A stretch of 64,000 nt of DNA from Bacteroidetes bacterium GWF2_41_31 (GTDB taxonomy: Bacteria > Bacteroidota > Bacteroidia > Bacteroidales > F082), in contig MEOL01000028.1 in NCBI GenBank assembly GCA_001769215.1, forward strand, positions 39,860-103,859, written 5' to 3'. Both the position numbers and the translations under genes were made by a program. How positions within the stretch are numbered: position 1 is the first letter of the stretch; every line of letters begins with the position of its first letter. This document shows, piece by piece, positions 26,138-36,300 of this stretch. The notes beneath the pieces are model-generated. The model had not been told where the DNA came from. It saw only the letters and a list, made by a program, of their open reading frames with translations, and did not search any database.

Positions 26138-27538
26138 TTATTTGATAACCGAAAAATTTCTATTATTAAAATCAAAAGATACTGTGCTAAATTTCCTGAA
26201 AAAAGTCATTCCCAGTATTGCGGCGTCTTTGCTTAATCCAAACGATTGAAGTGCAGCAACGTCACCCAAAACAATTCGTTCATTTTGAAACTTGAAACGA
26301 CCTAGCCCAATAGAAGGAACTTCAACCAACAAAGCATTCTTTGATTTGCCATCAATACCTGTAATGATTTTATTATGGACAACAATGTTGTAATCAATAT
26401 GGTTTTCTTTTGCAAACTCATTGCTAAGAATGGTTTCTCTGGCTCCGGTATCCAATAAAAATTTAATTAAAGCCTCTCCTATCGTTCCATCAGCAAATAA
26501 CAAACCACCGGCGATACTAAATGGAATTTGAATTGAAGGATTTACTTTTGCTTCAGTTTCATCTCCAAATACCATGGTGCCGTTTTGAGAATTAACATCA
26601 TGAAATGTAAGCACATTTGCTCGTAATAACACATCAGAACCCAGGATTCCTACGATACCTGCTTTTTGCAACTTTTCAGGAAAGCTTATGAGCACACTGG
26701 CGTCAACATCATCAACTTTAACTTCGCCAATTTCTAATTGTTCAAGATTTGTTTTTCCTAACAGGGTACCCGCTTGAGTGGAACCGGTAGCCCCTTGCAT
26801 GGTAGCTTCCTTTGTGTTATTTCCATTGGCTGAGTATTCAACCATTTCCATCTTTCTGATAACAGCACTTTCTGGTAAAATGGTTTTAGATATAACGGTA
26901 GAGGTAGCCGCTAAATCAACAATAAAATCAACTGCTTCTCCAGAGCCTATTTTAACCGGAACCACCATCCAATTATCTATAATCTTGAAATTTACACTGC
27001 CTGATAAAACGGATGTTTTAAGATTTTTTTTAGTTTCAGTGGTTATGATATAGTCTCCCTCCTGTAAAGTTAATTTCCCGCCAAACATATCGATCACAGG
27101 TCCATTATCTTCTTTAATTGTATTGTAGTTTTCAATTAGAAATGCTTTCTGAATATTGCCTGTTCTTCCTTTTACATTGACTCTTATGTTCAATTTTTCA
27201 AGCTCCTTTGGGTTCATGTCAGGTAAGGGTTTTTCATTGCCGGCAGCATCTCTGAATCTGTACTTTAGCATATTGTTTTTGCATTGAGCAATCAGAGTGC
27301 CTTTGCGCCTTTCCTTTTGTATCATATCCCCGTTTAAACCTTCCCCTAAGGAAAAAACAGGTGTTATGATGGTGGTATCATTAAAAATTTCTGTATTTCC
27401 TTCTTGAATGAAAACTTTTTCAATTTCAAGTTTTTTGTTGTTCTCGGTAAGTAAAAAACAATTACAACCTTGTTGTTGAGCATTCAACAATGCATTGGAA
27501 AATAGCAGTGTTAGTAGAATAAAAAGATTTTTTTTCAT
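26138..27538 (-). CDS. Retropepsin-like aspartic protease family protein, exported
   Basis: A 466-residue protein with a signal peptide ending near ALLNA. Two aspartic-protease half-domains are visible. The C-terminal one (about 335-460) has the catalytic motif FLLDTGARETIL. The N-terminal one (about 200-320) has FIVDLAATSTVI, where DTG is replaced by DLA. The half-domain with DTG could act only by pairing with another copy. A second ATG lies 10 bp upstream of the start, out of frame, in an A-rich repeat of the start region. It is third in a likely operon with the two preceding lipoprotein genes. Confidence 0.75.
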   Translation of the reverse strand: MKKNLFILLTLLFSNALLNAQQQGCNCFLLTENNKKLEIEKVFIQEGNTEIFNDTTIITPVFSLGEGLNGDMIQKERRKGTLIAQCKNNMLKYRFRDAAGNEKPLPDMNPKELEKLNIRVNVKGRTGNIQKAFLIENYNTIKEDNGPVIDMFGGKLTLQEGDYIITTETKKNLKTSVLSGSVNFKIIDNWMVVPVKIGSGEAVDFIVDLAATSTVISKTILPESAVIRKMEMVEYSANGNNTKEATMQGATGSTQAGTLLGKTNLEQLEIGEVKVDDVDASVLISFPEKLQKAGIVGILGSDVLLRANVLTFHDVNSQNGTMVFGDETEAKVNPSIQIPFSIAGGLLFADGTIGEALIKFLLDTGARETILSNEFAKENHIDYNIVVHNKIITGIDGKSKNALLVEVPSIGLGRFKFQNERIVLGDVAALQSFGLSKDAAILGMTFFRKFSTVSFDFNNRNFSVIK

Positions 27539-27566
27539 TTTTTTTCATTTTTTAAGTTAGTAAATT

Positions 27567-28076
27567 CTATAAACTCATATTTCTGGGTTTATTTGTTGAA
27601 ATGTTGCAAACAATTTTCCATTCACCATTTTCCTGTTTTTTAAAAATGGAAACCCAGGCAAAGTGTGTTGTTTCTTCAATGGTTTTGTTTTCTTCATTTT
27701 TATAAGTTAATACCACAAGTTTATCCACTACCATGTATACCATGGTCGCGTCATCTGAAAAATCAATGACGGGTGGTGCAACATCTTCCCATGATTTAAT
27801 TGAAACGGTATTGAAATAATTTTGAAAGCGTTCCAGCGCTGCTTCTTGAGTTACCGTTATAATCTTACCCTGATTAATCGATATCATTGGGTTTGCAAAC
27901 TGATTGACAAATTGCCCTGCATTTTTATTTAAGTGTGCATCTGCTTGTGCTTTATGAATGGCTAGTAGCGTTTGCTTTTCGACTTCAAAATCTGGAGATT
28001 TGACACAACCGTTAAAAAATACTGGTGTCATAATCAAGCCTATTAATGTTATCAACCCGATTATTTTAGTTTTCAT
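27567..28076 (-). CDS. NTF2-like (DUF4440-type) lipoprotein
   Basis: A 169-residue protein with a lipoprotein signal (hydrophobic IGLITLIGLIMTPVFF, then NGC). The mature part has the NTF2-like pattern: an initial helix EKQTLLAIHKAQADAHLNK, then strands including WEDVAPPVIDFSDDATMVYMV and ending HFAWVSIFKKQENGEWKI. Such domains bind small molecules or serve as enzymes; the substrate is unknown. It is spaced 28 bp from the retropepsin-like gene and 56 bp from the DUF5694 gene. Confidence 0.75.
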   Translation of the reverse strand: MKTKIIGLITLIGLIMTPVFFNGCVKSPDFEVEKQTLLAIHKAQADAHLNKNAGQFVNQFANPMISINQGKIITVTQEAALERFQNYFNTVSIKSWEDVAPPVIDFSDDATMVYMVVDKLVVLTYKNEENKTIEETTHFAWVSIFKKQENGEWKIVCNISTNKPRNMSL

Positions 28077-28132
28077 TTTTTACTTTTTTATATTTAAATC
28101 AGTACCATTATGGATGAATTTGGTAGATTTAA

Positions 28133-29005
28133 TTATTTTAAATAATCATACGCATCAACAAATTCAATTTCCGGGCAGGACATGGCTAAAACACGAAGAA
28201 TTTGCAAATGCCCTGCACCAACCATTACAAAAATCCGTTCCTCATCAGATTCTGAAGCTAACTGTAAAATATTTGAAAAAATCCGAAGGTTTCGGTTCCA
28301 CCAAGCCGTTGCTCCATCTGCCCCCGGATAATACCCATCGGCACCAACTTTAATATTTCCTATCAAATAATGCCCTAATCCCAATTTCAACCTTTCAGGG
28401 TTATTGGTATAAGCCAACATTGTTTTTAGAGGTAAAATGGATTTTAAAGAATCTTCTTCTGCATAGAGTGCAAAAAATAATTTGCTATAAATTGTATCCG
28501 CATATTTTTCCTGGTGGTTAGCTTGAACCAGGCTATCTTTATCTATTTCGATTTTGTATTCTCTGGAAGGCGCATCAATTGTATATAATTTAGAGTGATT
28601 CATCATTTTTGCCAATCTATAGCTCACCTGAAAAATTTCATTTTTTCCAGGCTGATATCGATTATTTAAAAATTCAGTATACAATGAATCATGAAACGCC
28701 TGCCACTCGGGCATACTTTCAATCGCCACTTTAGTAGGTTTAAATTTTACAAGTATTTGTAGAAGTTCACTAACTTCTTGTTGGCGTTTATCAGAACTTA
28801 TATCCACTGAAAATTTTGGTCGATAAGCATCATAACCTCCGTCATTAAAATGAAAGGTTCCCAAAATCATTACTTTAGATTTCTTTTGGTTTTTTATAGG
28901 TGCTGATAATGCACCAATATCAGGTCTGTTTTGTTGCCCGGTGGAGCATTCAATCAATCCGATACTAAGAATTATTAAAATACAATTGGTTAATTTTGTC
29001 TTCAT
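28133..29005 (-). CDS. DUF5694 (TraB/GumN-like) lipoprotein
   Basis: A 290-residue protein with lipoprotein signal MKTKLTNCILIILSIGLIEC. The N-terminal KVMILGTFHFNDGG strand-turn with conserved histidine and the TKVAIESMPEW segment fit DUF5694, a family related to TraB/GumN. The C-terminus has VMVGAGHLQILRVL with another conserved histidine. TraB-like proteins are proposed metalloproteases or hydrolases; the activity here is unknown. It is the first gene of the lipoprotein/retropepsin cluster, divergent from the LytS gene. Confidence 0.8.
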   Translation of the reverse strand: MKTKLTNCILIILSIGLIECSTGQQNRPDIGALSAPIKNQKKSKVMILGTFHFNDGGYDAYRPKFSVDISSDKRQQEVSELLQILVKFKPTKVAIESMPEWQAFHDSLYTEFLNNRYQPGKNEIFQVSYRLAKMMNHSKLYTIDAPSREYKIEIDKDSLVQANHQEKYADTIYSKLFFALYAEEDSLKSILPLKTMLAYTNNPERLKLGLGHYLIGNIKVGADGYYPGADGATAWWNRNLRIFSNILQLASESDEERIFVMVGAGHLQILRVLAMSCPEIEFVDAYDYLK

Positions 29006-29237
29006 ATATTTTAAATTAATTTGTGTGGTATATTATTCCCACCATCTTTTCCACACGAAAATAAATGAAATCAGTTGTGATTTTTTCCACTTCTATCGAA
29101 AGCGAGTTGACACTTATTTACAACTTAAAAAAGCATACAAAAGTTATTGGTGAGTTGTTAAGTGATCTTTGTATGTAGAAAACATCCGCTTGAATATTTT
29201 ATAAATTTTGCAAAATAGTATTTCATACATTTGATTT

Positions 29238-30299
29238 ATGAATAAAAGAATTCTATATCATATCGCTTTTTGGATGGGGTATGTTCTGTTTAAAAGCTAT
29301 TTGAATTTTGATTCCGATTCGTTTGGTGCAAATGGAAAATCAGGCTTTGAATTATTTCTTTTCGCACTTCGTATACAATTGGTTTTTGTGACCATAAAAA
29401 TTCCGCTTGTATATGCCTTATTCTATGTTATTGACAGGTACTTATCGAAACAATGGCAAATTTTAAGAACAATTTCAACGGCAGTTATTTTATTTGCCCT
29501 TGCTATAGTTTGTTATATGTTTATGAATCGGTTCATTGTTTATGGGTTGATCCTTCATCAGAAGACAGATTTGTGGATGAGTTCAAATCTGCTAAGCAGC
29601 ATTGGTTACTACTTTTTTATCTTGTCATTTGTTAGTGGAATAGCCATCGCCATAAAGCTTATCAGAATAAACATAAAGCAGAAAATAGCATCACAAGAAT
29701 TATTGAAAAAAAAGTTAGAAATAGAACTTCAGTTTCTAAAAGCACAAACCAATCCACATTTTCTATTTAATACATTAAATAATATTTATGCTTTAGCAAG
29801 AAAAAACTCCGATAAAACAGCAGGCGTTGTTATGAAACTTTCCAACATGCTGCGTTATATGTTGTATGAAACCTCTAATGGGCCTATTGAAATTGAAAAT
29901 GAAATAAAAATAATTAATGATTATATCGAATTGGAAAAATTGCGTTACAGCAATAGATTAGATGTGATATTCAGCCATACTGTGGATAATTATAAAGAAA
30001 AATTGGCTCCATTAATATTGTTGCCTTTTGTTGAAAATGCTTTCAAACATGGTGCCAGTGAATCAAGATTTAAAAGTTATATCCATATTAATCTTGAGCT
30101 CAATGGTAAACAGCTTTTTTTTGAAATTAGAAACTCAAAAGAAGAAATAAACGATGAAGTAATTGTGGAAAATATTGGCTTGAGTAATATTCAACGTCAA
30201 CTTGAACTCATTTATCCGATGCATCGATTGTCAATTGAAAATGGCAACATAGAATTTATTGTAAAACTTACTATCAATCTTAACGATGGAAAAATTTAA
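29238..30299 (+). CDS. LytS-type sensor histidine kinase
   Basis: A 353-residue membrane kinase with four N-terminal hydrophobic helices (about residues 8-140) and a PF06580 kinase core with the phosphoacceptor region TNPHFLFNTLNNIYAL. An ATPase-like C-terminus follows (LLPFVENAFKHG, NIGLSNIQRQLELIYP). A TACATTTG box lies 5 bp before the ATG, so the mRNA may be almost leaderless. It overlaps the response regulator gene by 14 bp. Confidence 0.9.
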   Translation: MNKRILYHIAFWMGYVLFKSYLNFDSDSFGANGKSGFELFLFALRIQLVFVTIKIPLVYALFYVIDRYLSKQWQILRTISTAVILFALAIVCYMFMNRFIVYGLILHQKTDLWMSSNLLSSIGYYFFILSFVSGIAIAIKLIRINIKQKIASQELLKKKLEIELQFLKAQTNPHFLFNTLNNIYALARKNSDKTAGVVMKLSNMLRYMLYETSNGPIEIENEIKIINDYIELEKLRYSNRLDVIFSHTVDNYKEKLAPLILLPFVENAFKHGASESRFKSYIHINLELNGKQLFFEIRNSKEEINDEVIVENIGLSNIQRQLELIYPMHRLSIENGNIEFIVKLTINLNDGKI

Positions 30300-30990
30300 T
30301 TGCCTTATAGTTGAAGATGAGCCGTTGGCTGCAGAAATATTACAGGATTATATCAGTCAGGTCCCTTTTTTAAACCTTGTTGCTATCAGCGTAGATGCCA
30401 TCTATGCCTTAGACATTTTGAGGAAAGAAAAAATAGATTTAATTTTTTTGGACATAAATCTTCCCAAACTAAAAGCCTTTGATTTTATTAAAACACTAAA
30501 CAATCCACCACACATTATTATAACAACGGCATACCATGAATATGCATTGCAAGGATATGAACACAATGTTGTTGATTATCTGGTAAAGCCGATTGAGTTC
30601 AATCGCTTTCTTGCGGCTGTGAATAAATTAAAGCAGCCGGACAGCACAAAGCCTGTTCAAATACTAGCTCCGGAAAAAGAGAAGGAATTTATGTTTTTCA
30701 ATATCAGCAAAAAGAAGGTAAAAATTTACCTTGAAGACATCTTGTATATCGAAAGCCTCAGGGAGTACATTCGGATAGTAACCACGAATAAAACTATTCA
30801 AACCAAATTACAGTTAAGTCAAATAGAAGCATTGCTCCCAAAGAGTCATTTTATTCGCATTCATCGCTCCTTTATCGTTGCAAAAAATAAAATTGAAGCT
30901 TTCACATCAACTGATGTTGAAATTAACAACAAACAGATATCGATTGGTAGAAGCTACAAAGAATTGGTACAATCCATCATAGAAAAATAA
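30286..30990 (+). CDS. LytTR-family response regulator
   Basis: A 234-residue protein. The receiver domain starts NCLIVEDEPLAAEIL with phosphoacceptor Asp56 in FLDINLP. The C-terminal LytTR DNA-binding domain begins near residue 137 and has the KVKIYLEDILYIESLREYI and HFIRIHRSFIVAKNKI signatures. It is the partner of the overlapping LytS-type kinase. Targets may include the adjacent DoxX gene or the divergent DUF5694 cluster (inference). Confidence 0.92.
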   Translation: MEKFNCLIVEDEPLAAEILQDYISQVPFLNLVAISVDAIYALDILRKEKIDLIFLDINLPKLKAFDFIKTLNNPPHIIITTAYHEYALQGYEHNVVDYLVKPIEFNRFLAAVNKLKQPDSTKPVQILAPEKEKEFMFFNISKKKVKIYLEDILYIESLREYIRIVTTNKTIQTKLQLSQIEALLPKSHFIRIHRSFIVAKNKIEAFTSTDVEINNKQISIGRSYKELVQSIIEK

Positions 30991-30999
30991 ATCGAAATC

Positions 31000-31386
31000 A
31001 TGAAAAAATTTCCATTCATCACCCAACAGGCTGCCATAAATTTATTAAGAATATCAACGAGCCTGTTTTTGGCAGCGCATGGTGCCATTCGTTTGTATGT
31101 GGGAACAGTAAGCGGCTTTGGCGAATTTTTAAATAGTAAAGGATTAATTATAGGTATGGCAATTGCCTGGTTCTTAACATTTTTTGAAATAATAGGTGGC
31201 TTTTTGATGGCAATCGGTTATTGTACAAAATGGATTGCCGCTGGATTTATACTGCAATTAATTATTGGAATAATCCTGGTTCATGCGCAAAATGGATGGT
31301 TTGTGGTTGGATATCAGTCTGGAGGAATGGAATATAGTGTTTTACTAATAATTTCTTTAATATTAATTGCTGCGAGCGATAAATAG
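31000..31386 (+). CDS. DoxX-family membrane protein
   Basis: A 128-residue protein with four hydrophobic helices. LLRISTSLFLAAHGAIRLY at the N-terminus, an EIIGGFLMAIG helix and WFVVGYQSGGMEYSVLL fit DoxX. It starts 9 bp after the response regulator gene, so it is probably in the same operon. The function of most DoxX proteins is unclear. Confidence 0.8.
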   Translation: MKKFPFITQQAAINLLRISTSLFLAAHGAIRLYVGTVSGFGEFLNSKGLIIGMAIAWFLTFFEIIGGFLMAIGYCTKWIAAGFILQLIIGIILVHAQNGWFVVGYQSGGMEYSVLLIISLILIAASDK

Positions 31387-31472
31387 AAGAGATTACCTTT
31401 ATAACTCCTTAATATTTAAATTGTTTATAAAGTATTTTAATACTTTGGTGCCTGTCAAATTTTTTAGATAAC

Positions 31473-31595
31473 ACCCAACATTTCGCAAATACACGCAGGG
31501 CGGAAGTTTCCCGATAAACTTCCTACGAAGATTTGCATTCCATCCGGCACGTACTGGATACATTCAAAAAAGCAATGAAACCCGAATTGTTGGTA
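31473..31595 (-). repeat. attC-like nested palindrome downstream of the CPBP gene
   Basis: Outer arms CCAACATTTCG (from 31475) and CGAATTGTTGG (ending 31593) pair with one mismatch. Read on the minus strand the 3' end is GTTGGGT (31473-31479), an exact match to the integron R' core GTTRRRY; the 5' end TACCAAC fits RYYYAAC imperfectly. Inside lie a GCAAAT/ATTTGC pair and a perfect 8-bp hairpin GGAAGTTT/AAACTTCC (31502-31523). The 123-bp size is in the attC range. It starts about 30 bp after the CPBP stop. Confidence 0.45.
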
Positions 31596-31626
31596 TTTTG
31601 CTGTTGTGTGCTGTGTTCATTTTTCA

Positions 31627-32349
31627 TCAAATTAATCCAAAACAAATTGCGATAAAACTTGGTCCATTTAATCCTCCATGCATTATCACTCCAATCCATG
31701 AATTTTTAGTCCTTTGAACAATAAAAGGTTGAATAAAAATCAAAGGAATTAACGTGATTAGCAATTGCCAGCCAAAAGCAATATGAAATAGCCCCCAACC
31801 AAATCCATGAATTAGCCATGTATGCTTCCCGAATGCAACTTCTTGTCGTGGTAACATAACACCTCTCCAAAGAAATTCTTCTCCCATAATATTTAAAATC
31901 CAATAAGGGGCCCAAATTAAAAGTAGCCAGTATCGCCCTTTAGTCAATGGTACGAACGACATAAAAGCTGGTGAATGATCAAATTTGCCAACTATCAGTT
32001 CCAATCCTTTCAGAATTATCCCACTAAAAACACCAACAAGGACTAATCCAGCGATACTCCAAATCAAATCGGTTTTGGTTATCTTGCGAAATCGCAACCT
32101 CTCAGTCCATGTGCTTTTTGAGAGTTCATATCCTTCGGACTTTAAAATCATTATCCCAGTTATTATCAATGGGGTAAAAATCCCTAATCCGGCTACGATA
32201 AACCAAAATAGTATTGTTTCTTGTCCGGTTACTCTACTTAGGAAAGGTATCAAATACTTAGTCATACAATACATCAAGATCGCCGCAGGTATATAAATCG
32301 CAAATGACCCTAAAAATCCAAGTTTTTTAATCTCTATTTTTGATTCCAT
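31627..32349 (-). CDS. CPBP-family intramembrane metalloprotease
   Basis: A 240-residue protein with about seven hydrophobic helices. The glutamate motif GEEFLWRG (EExxxR), a FHIAFG motif and a later asparagine/His region (MHGGLNGP) match the CPBP/Rce1/Abi catalytic core. Members cleave membrane-bound or prenylated substrates, or act in bacteriocin self-immunity. The gene stands alone, with no same-strand neighbours, and is followed by an attC-like palindrome, so it may be a captured gene cassette. Confidence 0.8.
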   Translation of the reverse strand: MESKIEIKKLGFLGSFAIYIPAAILMYCMTKYLIPFLSRVTGQETILFWFIVAGLGIFTPLIITGIMILKSEGYELSKSTWTERLRFRKITKTDLIWSIAGLVLVGVFSGIILKGLELIVGKFDHSPAFMSFVPLTKGRYWLLLIWAPYWILNIMGEEFLWRGVMLPRQEVAFGKHTWLIHGFGWGLFHIAFGWQLLITLIPLIFIQPFIVQRTKNSWIGVIMHGGLNGPSFIAICFGLI

Positions 32350-32844
32350 ATTAATGATTTATTGCTGCATTATCCTGTCTATCGGCAATCATCGGGTGTT
32401 TGGAGTGGTAAATCTAGAAATTTATGTTGTTGGTTCTACATTGGGGGTTATAAATTTATGAAGTTTCCCAGTGTTTTATTATTCTCGATGAAGATTTTAA
32501 TCATGTTTGCTTTGATTGGATGGTGATTGATTGTATTGCTGACGTAATTCTGATTAATATTTAATCGGTATATAAGATGTATGGCAAAACGGCGGTTAGG
32601 TCATAGCCTAAGGTGCGTAGAAAAAAGGCGACCCCCGACTCAAGACCGACCCGGAGAAAAAATTGAGCAATGGAATTGATAAAACTGACATTCACAATCA
32701 AGAACCTTGGTTTATTCCACGGCCAAAGAGAATCATCAACCGGGTACAAACCTTAATAATTCCTAATTGTGCTATAATGTTAAACCAACTGCAAACCATT
32801 GTCAAAACAATTATGTATATCTTTGTACCCAAGATTTAAATGTC
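32350..32844. other. Gene-free stretch between CPBP gene and the copper island
   Basis: 495 bp without a convincing gene. Small ORFs on both strands around 32560-32750 resemble nothing known to me. Only the promoter box at 32818-32825 for the next gene is recognisable. It may contain the remains of an excised or degraded element. Confidence 0.45.
32818..32825 (+). promoter_or_regulatory. Candidate promoter -7 box of the copper island
   Basis: TATCTTTG (TAnnTTTG) with TTG at 32799-32801. It lies 20 bp before the ATG of the HYC metal-binding protein and would drive that gene and probably cusA. Confidence 0.5.
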
Positions 32845-33216
32845 ATGTTAAAAAAGATCAGTCATATTTTGCTCGCTTTGCTTATCGCGGTAACAAGCAT
32901 GGGTATGACTGTATCGAAACATTATTGTGGATCGACTTATGATTCTTTCAGCATTAATTCTACCCCCGAATCATGTTGTGAAGGTCCATGCGACCAATGC
33001 CACAACGAAACCATGACCATCAAGATTAAAGACGATTTCTCCATTACCTCCTTTGACTTTAATTTTACCCAGGTGGCCAACCTGTTGCCTGCCGAAATTC
33101 AGTTATTACCTACAGAAACACCTGAGGAAATCTCCTCTTTTGTAATAAGTCGTCATACTCCACCACCGCTTACTGTGCAAAGGGTTCTGTCGAACCTGCA
33201 GACTTTCCGTTTATGA
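32845..33216 (+). CDS. HYC_CC_PP-type metal-binding protein
   Basis: 123 residues from the ATG at 32845, which yields a signal peptide (LKKISHILLALLIAVTSMGM). The mature N-terminus has SKHYCGSTYDSF followed by SCCEGPCDQCHNE, the Cys/His pattern of the small HYC_CC_PP family found beside CusA-type pumps in Bacteroidota. It is probably a periplasmic copper or silver binder, inferred from motif and location. The C-terminus has a PPP run. Confidence 0.8.
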   Translation: MLKKISHILLALLIAVTSMGMTVSKHYCGSTYDSFSINSTPESCCEGPCDQCHNETMTIKIKDDFSITSFDFNFTQVANLLPAEIQLLPTETPEEISSFVISRHTPPPLTVQRVLSNLQTFRL

Positions 33217-33310
33217 TTTAACTCGATTGGTTTATTTTGATGCCATTGCAAACATGGTATCAAAATAATCTTGTGTTTTTTTATTCGAGTAAAAATTATA
33301 ACCATGAACC

Positions 33311-36300
33311 ATGTTAAATAAATCCATTAAATTTTTCCTTGAAAACAAGGTGATCACCCTGTTGTTGTTCATCGCTTTCATCCTGATGGGGACTGTTTAT
33401 GCCCCATTTAACTGGCATACCGGGTTATTGCCACGCGACCCGGTGCCTGTGGATGCCATCCCTGATATTGGTGATAACCAACAAATTGTAGCCACCGAAT
33501 GGATGGGTCGCTCACCCAAAGACATCGAAGACCAGATCACCTACCCGTTAACGACTTCTTTGTTGGGGATTCCGGGTGTAAAAACCATCCGCAGTACTTC
33601 CATGTTCGGGATGTCGTTTGTTTATATCATCTTCGAAGATAACATCGAGTTTTACTGGAGCCGGTCGCGTATACTCGAAAAATTAAACTCGCTTCCTTCG
33701 GGTACCTTACCTCAAGGTGTGCAACCATCGCTTGGGCCGGACGCCACGGCACTGGGACAAATCTACTGGTACACACTCGAGGGTCGTGACCCAAAAACCG
33801 GAAAGCCTGCCGGTGTCTGGGATCCGCAGGAACTAAGGACTATTCAGGATTATTATGTAAAATATTCGCTCTCGGCTTCAAACGGCGTTTCCGAAGTGGC
33901 CACCATTGGCGGGTTTGTTAAAGAGTATCAGGTCGACATCGATCCCAACGCCATGAAAGCATTTGGCGTTTCGGTCATGGACATCATGCAGGCGGTAAAA
34001 AAAAGCAACCTGGATATCGGAGCCGAGACCATTGAGATAAATAAGGTGGAATACGTCATTCGCGGACTGGGTTACATCAAAAGCCTTGACGACCTGAGGG
34101 AAGCGGTAGTTACCGTCCGCGACAATGTACCCGTGCGTATCCGCGATGTGGCACAGGTGAGTTTTGGTCCGGCACCCCGCCGTGGCGGCCTCGACAAAGA
34201 TGGCGTGGAAGCTGTTGGCGCGGCCGTGATTGCACGTTACGGATCCAATCCCAAGGAAGTCATCGACAACATCAAGAAAAAAATCGCCGAGATAGGCCCC
34301 GGCCTGCCGCAAAAAACACTGGCCGATGGCACCATCTCCAAGGTCACCATCATCCCTTTTTACGACCGTTCAGGATTAATTACCGAAACCATCGGCACCT
34401 TGGAATCGGCTTTGTCGCACGAAATTCTCATCGCCATCATCGTCATTATTATCCTGGTTTTGAACCTCAGGGCCTCCATCCTGATTTCATCTCTACTTCC
34501 CGTGGCAGTGCTAATGACCTTTATCGTCATGAAATGGGTGGGTGTTGAAGCCAACATCGTCGCGTTATCGGGTATTGCCATCGCTATTGGCGTGATGGTA
34601 GATGTAGGGATTGTGTTCGTGGAGAACATCATCCGGCATCTCGAAATGCCCGAGAACCTGGACGTAAAGGGTAAGAAGCTGATTTCAGTCATCTACCAGG
34701 CCACCACTGAAGTATCCTCGGCCATCACCACTGCTTTGGGAACAACCATTGTTAGTTTCCTCCCTGTTTTTGCCATGGAAGCTGCCGAAGGCAAATTGTT
34801 TCGTCCGTTGGCGTTCACCAAGACATTTGCCTTGCTGGCGTCCTTTATACTGGGAATCATCGTGTTGCCCACCTTAGCCAACATCATCTTTTCGGTAAAA
34901 TTCGACAAAAAACGAATCAGCAGATTATTCAATAGCATACTCATTGCGGCAGGAATTCTTTTCACCATTGCCTGGGGACAAATTCCGGCACTGGCTTTGG
35001 TACTTATCGGATTTAACAACCTGTTCGCTAACAGGTGGGAAGAATCACGAAAAGAATACACCAATTATATCAACATTGTAATTACCTTGCTGGTAGCCGT
35101 TTGGTATTTGGCAGTCGAATGGGTTCCGCTTGGCGCCAACAACAGCAATGCCTCCAACTATTTGTTTGTTTCGGTTTTAATTGCCCTTGTTTTGGGAGTT
35201 CTATTATTAATCGTTCATTTTTACGTGCCCATTCTACGCTGGGCATTAAAGAATAAATGGACTTTTATGACCTTGCCCCTGTTTACCATCGCTTTTGGGA
35301 TATTGGCATGGCAGGGCACCAACCGTTTATTTGGGTTCATGCCAGAATTTGTAAAAAAGACCGCGGTTTGGGAATCCTTCGACCACACCTTTCCGGGAAT
35401 GGGCAAGGAATTTATGCCCGCGCTCGATGAGGGCTCGTTTTTATTGATGCCGACCAGCATGCCCCACAGTGGCATTGAAATGAATCAGGAATATGTAGAA
35501 CTACTCGACAAACGCCTTTCAACCATCCCCGAGGTGGAATTGGCTGTCGGGAAATGGGGACGAATCAATTCGGCTCTCGATCCTGCTCCTGTTCAGATGT
35601 TTGAAAATACCATCAACTATGTTCCTGAGTATATACTGGATGAAAACGGGCATAGGATGGGGTTTGAGGTGGACAAGGAAGGAAACTTTGTACTAAACGA
35701 TTCACTTGTTAAGGAGAAATTGGGGAAGGGGGAAACAATTGATGAACAATTGAAATACGGTGGAAATACAGTTGTGGGGAAGGGGGAAACAATTGATGAA
35801 CAGTTGAAATACGGTGGAAATACAGTTGAGGGGAAGGGGGAAACAATTGATGAACAGTTGAAATACAGTGGAAGTACAGTTGTGGGGAAGGGGGAAACAA
35901 TCGATGAACATAGTATCCGGGAAATCAAGTTTAACCGGGAGAAAGATGTGTTTTTATTTAAAGTGGATGACAAATGGCTTGAATTCAGCGATTACCGAGA
36001 GAACAAGGCATTTTTATCTATATCAAAACATTTCAACCTCTTTTTATTAAGAGATAAAAATGGTGACAATTTCAGGAACTGGCGTGACCAAATCAAATCA
36101 ACCGATGACATCTGGGACGAGATAGTGAAAGTTACAAATATACCCGGACTCACCTCTGCCCCAAAGCTCCAACCCATTCAAACCAGGTTGGTCATGTTAT
36201 CTACCGGGATGCGCGCGCCCATGGGATTAAAAGTCTATGGTCCTGACCTGGAAACCATTGAGAAAGCCGGAATCGAACTTGAAACTGAATTAAAAAATGT

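Noticed and set aside
35701..35930. CRISPR-like array in cusA or after it
   Set aside because: Units are directly tandem with no unique spacers, and the period is 54 or 22 bp. No cas genes are present.
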